From: an uncultured Butyricicoccus sp.
Lineage (GTDB): Bacteria > Bacillota > Clostridia > Oscillospirales > Butyricicoccaceae
DNA: 17,700 nt
Reading direction: 5' to 3'
NCBI GenBank assembly: GCA_959018045.1
Contig: CAUEJN010000019.1
Location: forward strand, 1-17,700
Of this stretch, positions 14,206-17,700 are shown piece after piece. The notes below the pieces were generated by a model. The model was not told the origin of the DNA, ran no database searches, and saw only the letters and a list, made by a program, of their open reading frames with translations. The translations under genes were made by a program, and so were the position numbers. Every line of letters begins with the position of its first letter. Positions within the stretch are counted from its first letter, which is position 1.

Positions 14206-14970
14206 TTATTCCTCCTCGATGGCAAGCGCCGCGCGGCGCACCAGAACACGGCACAGATGTGCGCGGTACGCGGCAGAGCCGCGCAGATTGCTGGAAAAGG
14301 TCAGGGTGTCTGCGCAGCGGTCGGCAAAGGCCTGTACGGCTTCGCCGTCCTCGCGTACCACCAGAGCTGCACGCTGCGGACGTGCACCAACTGCACATAC
14401 GGTCTGGTCTGCGGTACGGCAGACCGCAACAGCCAGCACCGGGAAATCGGTGGCAGATGCGCGATGGGTCACATAAGCCGCCTTCTGTCCGCGCTTGGGC
14501 AGGCGGATTTCGACCAGAATATCGCGGTCGTAAGGCATGTTCACAAAGTCTGCAAGGGCAACCACACCTGCCTTATGCAGTACAACCTCCGCGCCGAGCG
14601 AGAGGAACAGGGTAAGCGGATCGGAGAAACCAAAGCGTCCCCAGATGCTGCCGCCGATGGTGGCGCAGTTACGGAACTGCACGCCAACGATGTGACGGAC
14701 ACATTCGGCAATACAATCGCCAAAGTAAGCGGCGAGACCGGGGTGGGTTTCAATCTGGCGCAGCGTGACCATGGCACCCAGCGCAAAGTATTCGTCCTGT
14801 TCGGTGATCTGATCGAGACCCAGTTTAGAAAGATCAATCGCGGTGGACATCATACGACGGCCCATCTTGAGCCAGCCGCAGCCGCCGAGCACAGTGCTCT
14901 TGGGTTTTTGGTTGAGTTCATATGCCTCGTCCAGGCTGGACGCGACCACATAATTTTGCGTCGTGAACAT
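14206..14970 (-). CDS. FAD-binding subunit of the xanthine-dehydrogenase-family hydroxylase
   Basis: The 254-residue protein has the CO-dehydrogenase-flavoprotein-type FAD domain. The N-terminal segment is STVLGGCGWLKMGRR (25-39); family members carry an AGGTDL-like loop here. The second FAD motif is FRNCATIGGSI (99-109), followed by FSDPLT, and a smaller C-terminal domain begins at about residue 165. At 254 residues it is shorter than many XdhB proteins (about 290) but close to the short subunits found in Clostridia and to E. coli YgfM. It lacks the iron-sulfur insertion of 4-hydroxybenzoyl-CoA reductase, so that assignment is unlikely. The start ATG 14970 has AAAGGAG 5 bases upstream. It is the first gene of the operon. 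Confidence 0.87.
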   Translation of the reverse strand: MFTTQNYVVASSLDEAYELNQKPKSTVLGGCGWLKMGRRMMSTAIDLSKLGLDQITEQDEYFALGAMVTLRQIETHPGLAAYFGDCIAECVRHIVGVQFRNCATIGGSIWGRFGFSDPLTLFLSLGAEVVLHKAGVVALADFVNMPYDRDILVEIRLPKRGQKAAYVTHRASATDFPVLAVAVCRTADQTVCAVGARPQRAALVVREDGEAVQAFADRCADTLTFSSNLRGSAAYRAHLCRVLVRRAALAIEEE

Positions 14971-15026
14971 ATCTGCTCCTTTCGGGATTGTCGCAATACA
15001 GACGGCTGGGCGGGCTGTCTGATTGC

Positions 15027-15076
15027 AAAAAAACCGCCGTTCGCGTCCTTTTCTCTGTCAAAACCACGCGCACGGC
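15027..15076 (-). terminator. Terminator-like hairpin in the leader of the xdh operon
   Basis: On the minus strand an 11-position stem with one mismatch (15076-15066 with 15046-15036) and a 19-base loop is followed by GG and seven T (15033-15027). It lies between the promoter at 15100-15128 and the first xdh gene, so full-length expression requires read-through or an alternative fold. On the plus strand there is no T-run. Confidence 0.6.
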
Positions 15077-15099
15077 CTATTCTCATCATATATATTAAT

Positions 15100-15128
15100 A
15101 TTGTACCATTCTCGCCGCTTGAATGCAA
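15100..15128 (-). promoter_or_regulatory. Probable promoter of the xdh operon
   Basis: On the minus strand TTGCAT (15128-15123), a 17-base spacer and TACAAT (15105-15100) give an expected start near 15093 and a leader of about 120 bases. The whole 14971-15286 gap (316 bases) holds this promoter, the leader hairpin, and the plus-strand promoter of the PsiE-like gene. Confidence 0.6.
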
Positions 15129-15214
15129 TGCACATTTTCGACGGAAAACGCCGTAAAACTCTGTCAATTCCCGTAAATTCTCGCTGTCCCGCCAAAAATA
15201 CACCGCTCGCCCTC

Positions 15215-15243
15215 TGTACAATCTCTCCCCTGACCTGTATAAT
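15215..15243 (+). promoter_or_regulatory. Promoter of the psiE-like operon
   Basis: TGTACA (15215-15220), a 17-base spacer and a perfect TATAAT (15238-15243) lie 43 bases before the TTG start. Confidence 0.6.
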
Positions 15244-15286
15244 AAAACTGTACGACGAAAATTATACCACACGTAGGAGGACTGTC

Positions 15287-15787
15287 TTGAAATCTAACCT
15301 GCATTCCAAGCTCTACCGCCTGGTCGGCGGGCTTGAAGTGATCGTAGGCATCTGTATCCTGGTTGCAGTTGCAGCCGCAACCTTCGGCCTCATCGCAGAC
15401 ATCCACATCCCGGCCATTGTCTCATCGCCCGAATCGCTCCAGGCCTACCTCACCACCGCCATGACCATCATCATCGGCGTCGAGTTCGTCAAGATGATCT
15501 TCAGCTACAACATCAACACAGTCATCGAAGTGCTGATGCTAGCTGTCGCACGCCAGATGGTCGTCACCCACACAAGCCCCACCGAAAATCTCATCACAAT
15601 CGTTTCGGTTTCCCTGCTTTTTGCAATCCGCAAATTCCTCTACGTCCCCCAGCTCGACCAGAACAAGCACGACACCCACGGCAGTCTGCTGCCCCACTTT
15701 ATGCGCCGTGCCCTGCACCTCGACGAGCAAAAGGAACCCGAAGCCGATCTTGGAAAGGAAGAATCATCTACGCATGTTACCCAATGA
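15287..15787 (+). CDS. PsiE-like membrane protein
   Basis: The 166-residue inner-membrane protein has four hydrophobic segments (about 15-38, 54-73, 78-94 and 102-120) and a charged, His/Glu-rich cytosolic tail (121-166). The segment IIIGVEFVKMIF, then INTVIEVLMLAVARQMVV, then a final helix ending IRKFLYV follows the pattern of the PsiE (phosphate-starvation-inducible E) family, with conserved Glu66 and Arg89. The role of PsiE is unknown; the name comes from E. coli regulation and need not apply here. The start is TTG 15287: AGGAGG (15275-15280) lies 6 bases upstream, and the longer frame to 15023 runs through the promoter. It overlaps the next gene by 14 bases. Confidence 0.62.
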   Translation: MKSNLHSKLYRLVGGLEVIVGICILVAVAAATFGLIADIHIPAIVSSPESLQAYLTTAMTIIIGVEFVKMIFSYNINTVIEVLMLAVARQMVVTHTSPTENLITIVSVSLLFAIRKFLYVPQLDQNKHDTHGSLLPHFMRRALHLDEQKEPEADLGKEESSTHVTQ

Positions 15788-15947
15788 CCCCATTATTCTG
15801 CTCAGCTATGTAAACACCAAACTGCGCGACGACTACACCGATCTCGACGATCTGTGCAGCTCGCTCGGCATCGATGCCGGTGACCTGTGCGGCCGTCTGG
15901 CTCCCCTCGGTTATACCTATAACCACAAGAACAATCGCTTTCAGTAA
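15774..15947 (+). CDS. DUF4250 domain protein
   Basis: The 57-residue cytosolic protein begins MLPNDPIILLSYVNTKLRDD, then LDDLCSSLGID and ends YTYNHKNNRFQ. This matches the DUF4250 family, which is short, about this length and common in Clostridia and their relatives. The middle looks like a small helical, helix-turn-helix-like segment. No function is known. The start ATG lies inside the end of the psiE-like gene with a GGAAAGGAAG stretch about 12 bases upstream, so translation is probably coupled. Confidence 0.82.
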   Translation: MLPNDPIILLSYVNTKLRDDYTDLDDLCSSLGIDAGDLCGRLAPLGYTYNHKNNRFQ

Positions 15948-15964
15948 GAAAGGACGCGCGTACC

Positions 15965-16729
15965 ATGTTACATCCCATTCTGGATGCCGTCCGTGAGGCC
16001 GGACAGATCATTCTCAGCGCCCACGACGTACAGGTATCCTCCAAAGAGGGCATCGGCAACTTCGTCACCACTTACGACGTCAAAGTCCAATCCTTCTTAC
16101 GCGAAAAGCTGCTGTCCATCGTCCCCGACGCCCACTTCGTCGGCGAAGAGGACAAGGTACACGATGATGCCCTGCACGGCCTGGCCTTCATCGTCGATCC
16201 CATCGACTGCACGGCAAACTTTGTGCGCGGCATGAAGCACTCGGCTATCTCGGTCGCACTGGCACGCGACGGCGCGCTGATTCTCGGCGCTGTGTACAAC
16301 CCTTATCGCGATGAAATGTTCTACGCCGAACTGGGCAAGGGCGCATTTTTGAACGGTACCCCCATCCACGTTTCCGACCGCACCCTGTCCGAGGGCGTGT
16401 TCTGTATCGGCACCTCGCCGTATCACCGTTCCCTGCGCGAGCGCACTATGACCATCGCCGGTCGGCTCATGGAGCGCATGCAGGATCTGCGACGCTTCGG
16501 CTCGGCCGCACTTGACCTGACCGACATCGCCTGCGGACGTGTCGAACTCGGCTTCGAGTGCATCTTACAGCCCTGGGACTTCGCCGGCGGTGCAATCATT
16601 CTGACCGAAGCCGGTGGACGGATTACCCAGCTCGACGGCTCTCCCATTACGCTTGGCCGTCCCTGCTCCATCCTCAGCGGCAACCCACTTGCACACCGTG
16701 CATTCCTCGCAGAAGACCTTGCAAAATGA
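15965..16729 (+). CDS. Inositol-monophosphatase-family phosphatase
   Basis: The 254-residue cytosolic Mg2+-dependent sugar/nucleotide phosphatase has these metal-site motifs: GEED at 60-63 (Glu61), DPIDCTANFVRG at 78-89 (Asp78, Asp81, carbonyl of Ile80) and WDFAGGAIILTEAGG at 204-218 (Asp205). These match the IMPase/SuhB/CysQ superfamily. The usual DPIDGTTNF is DPIDCTANF here, with Cys and Ala replacing Gly and Thr but the catalytic Asp-Thr pair (Asp81, Thr83) kept. Substrates in the family include inositol phosphate, fructose-1,6-bisphosphate and PAP; which applies is not clear. ATG 15965 has AAAGGA 10 bases upstream. It is the last gene of the psiE-DUF4250-IMPase operon and is followed by a terminator. 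Confidence 0.88.
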   Translation: MLHPILDAVREAGQIILSAHDVQVSSKEGIGNFVTTYDVKVQSFLREKLLSIVPDAHFVGEEDKVHDDALHGLAFIVDPIDCTANFVRGMKHSAISVALARDGALILGAVYNPYRDEMFYAELGKGAFLNGTPIHVSDRTLSEGVFCIGTSPYHRSLRERTMTIAGRLMERMQDLRRFGSAALDLTDIACGRVELGFECILQPWDFAGGAIILTEAGGRITQLDGSPITLGRPCSILSGNPLAHRAFLAEDLAK

Positions 16730-16738
16730 ATTTCCCAC

Positions 16739-16770
16739 TCCGTCTTCCTGCATGGAGGGCGGATTTTTTT
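16739..16770 (+). terminator. Intrinsic terminator of the psiE-DUF4250-IMPase operon
   Basis: A 10-bp stem (16739-16748 with 16754-16763, two G-U pairs) with a 5-base loop is followed by seven T (16764-16770), 9 bases after the stop codon. Confidence 0.85.
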
Positions 16771-16937
16771 GCCCAAATTTAGAGAATCTCCACTACTTTT
16801 ATTTGCGACTTTTAGCACTATACACAAAACAAAATACTAAAATACACAAAATCAGAATAATTCGTATAAGTATTTTTTCCTATTTTGTTCATAAATATTT
16901 GTGCAAAAATCTCAACCAAGCAAAATTTCATGCGCAT

Positions 16938-16961
16938 ATTTAACAAAATTGCGTGTTAAAT
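16938..16961. promoter_or_regulatory. 8-bp dyad directly upstream of a -35 box, candidate operator
   Basis: ATTTAACA (16938-16945) and TGTTAAAT (16954-16961) are perfect inverted repeats with an 8-base centre, ending one base before the -35 box at 16963. The site lies in an AT-rich gap of 343 bases (16730-17072) that holds no reading frame. Confidence 0.5.
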
Positions 16962-16962
16962 G

Positions 16963-16991
16963 TTGCCTATTCTGCTGAATCAGCGTAAAAT
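16963..16991 (+). promoter_or_regulatory. Promoter of the unknown gene at 17073
   Basis: TTGCCT (16963-16968), a 17-base spacer and TAAAAT (16986-16991). The spacer contains the palindrome GCTGAATCAGC (16974-16984). The leader to the ATG is about 75 bases and includes a hairpin (17024-17030 with 17033-17039). Confidence 0.6.
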
Positions 16992-17072
16992 AGCATAACA
17001 AAATAAAAATCGGTCGCCGGCTCTCCCGATCCATCGGGAATCGGCCTACTTCATGAAAGGACTGAACATTCC

Positions 17073-17633
17073 ATGAACCATAATTTTTCTCCCGCCATGC
17101 TCGGCGAGGGCTGGAATATGCTCAAGCATGCCGAGCGCGACCAATACTTCCTGGTTGCACCCGAGACGCAGCATCAGGATATGCGCCTTGTTTTGATTGA
17201 AATTATGACCCAGCTGCTCTCCGACAAGCACATTGCCATGCTCGCACAGAGCCATACCGCTAACAGTCTGGGCGCTCTGCGTGCACTCTCCCCCGAGACC
17301 CGCATCCTTAAGCGCGGCAACGAGACCGCTCTGTTCGCAGAACTGGGCGACATTCCCTCTGCTGAAATGCTGTGCGCACTGCCCCGTACCGGTGCATTTG
17401 GCCTGCGTTTCGCCGGTTTCGACGGCTCGGTTCCCGGTGAGCTCATCTTCTCCGGTCTGATCGAGAACGAATGCCCCGCAGATATCGTGCTCGACTGCAC
17501 CTATCTGGCTGGTCGTCCGGCACTCGGCATCACCCTCGCACCCGAACAGGTGGAAGAGGAAACCCTCGTAGATCTTGTCCGCCACGCTGTCTCAGATCAC
17601 GGCGCTGCCCTGCGTATCGATTTCGCTTCGTAA
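17073..17633 (+). CDS. Protein of unknown function
   Basis: The 186-residue protein has no signal peptide or membrane segment and mixes helical and strand-like stretches. The N-terminal half (about 1-80) looks helical, with EGWNMLKHAERDQ and LVLIEIMTQLLS. The C-terminal half alternates short hydrophobic strands (GAFGLRFAGF, ADIVLDCTYL, ALGITLAP) and ends in RHAVSDHGAALRIDFAS. I do not recognise a family. Composition and codon use look like those of the neighbouring genes, so it is unlikely to be a chance frame. ATG 17073 has AAAGGA (17056-17061) 11 bases upstream. It has its own promoter, with two dyads at that promoter, which suggests regulation, but the sequence gives no hint of the signal. 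Confidence 0.75.
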   Translation: MNHNFSPAMLGEGWNMLKHAERDQYFLVAPETQHQDMRLVLIEIMTQLLSDKHIAMLAQSHTANSLGALRALSPETRILKRGNETALFAELGDIPSAEMLCALPRTGAFGLRFAGFDGSVPGELIFSGLIENECPADIVLDCTYLAGRPALGITLAPEQVEEETLVDLVRHAVSDHGAALRIDFAS

Positions 17634-17660
17634 GGTCAGCACCCCTGCTGAAGCTTTCGC

Positions 17661-17680
17661 CAGCCTTTCTCGAAAGGCTG
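17661..17680. repeat. Hairpin near the right end of the window
   Basis: Perfect 8-bp inverted repeat CAGCCTTT (17661-17668) and AAAGGCTG (17673-17680) with a CTCG loop, 27 bases after the stop of the unknown gene. No T-run follows, so it is not a standard terminator. The adjoining GC-rich sequence to the window end has no reading frame. Confidence 0.5.
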
Positions 17681-17700
17681 CGGGTTCTCAGGGCAGAGCC

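Noticed and set aside
14971..15100. Purine or xanthine riboswitch in the xdh leader
   Set aside because: The conserved purine-riboswitch core sequences are absent and the sequence before the hairpin (about 17 bases) is too short for that aptamer.
14173..15156. 327-residue plus-strand frame opposite the xdh FAD subunit
   Set aside because: Shadow of a clear flavoprotein gene and it runs through the intergenic promoter region.
17053..17076. Seven-codon leader frame (MKGLNIP) ending on the start codon of the unknown gene
   Set aside because: It has no ribosome site of its own, and its AAAGGA is better explained as the site for the main gene.

Overview
The window looks like a chromosomal stretch of a gut-type, moderately GC-rich member of the Clostridia. 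Evidence for this is the strong AGGAGG-type ribosome binding sites, consensus sigma-A promoters with 17-bp spacers, AT-rich intergenic regions between GC-rich genes, frequent TTG starts, and Firmicutes-typical small families (UPF0291/YnzC, DUF4250, DegV). A relative of Butyricicoccus/Agathobaculum (Oscillospirales) is my best guess, but it is a guess. No phage, IS element, CRISPR array, tRNA or rRNA was found.

Layout, left to right. (1) 1-1213, minus: the start of a polyamine ABC importer operon (potA, then potB cut by the window edge). (2) 1426-2142, minus: a secreted CAP/SCP-domain protein with an Asn/Gly repeat linker. (3) 2326-4677, minus: a tightly packed operon of UPF0291, CCA-adding enzyme, HD-domain hydrolase and a truncated YjbQ gene. 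(4) 4819-6801, plus: metY (O-acetylhomoserine sulfhydrylase), a GNAT acetyltransferase and a small two-helix membrane protein. It is divergent from block 3, with back-to-back promoters. (5) 6870-7397, minus: a second HD-domain protein. (6) 7670-8887, plus: a CapA-like lipoprotein. (7) 8888-9223: a gene-free stretch that may hold a small RNA. (8) 9224-10141, minus: an EamA-type exporter. (9) 10379-11215, plus: a DegV/FakB-type fatty-acid-binding protein. (10) 11456-14970, minus: a three-subunit molybdenum hydroxylase of the xanthine dehydrogenase family, in the order FAD, 2Fe-2S, Mo. A terminator-like hairpin sits between its promoter and first gene, and an array of hairpins lies behind its last gene. 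(11) 15287-16729, plus: PsiE-like membrane protein, DUF4250 protein and an inositol-monophosphatase-family enzyme in one operon. (12) 17073-17633, plus: a protein I do not recognise, behind an AT-rich, dyad-rich promoter region.

Most of the content is housekeeping and accessory metabolism: polyamine uptake, tRNA 3'-end maturation, homocysteine synthesis, exogenous fatty acid use and purine or N-heterocycle oxidation. No obviously novel multi-gene system is visible. The points most worth a second look are regulatory or non-coding: the xdh leader hairpin, the possible small RNA at about 8896-9066, the hairpin array at 11325-11448, the dyads upstream of the unknown gene at 17073, and the broken yjbQ gene. 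All family calls come from reading motifs by eye; no database search was run.
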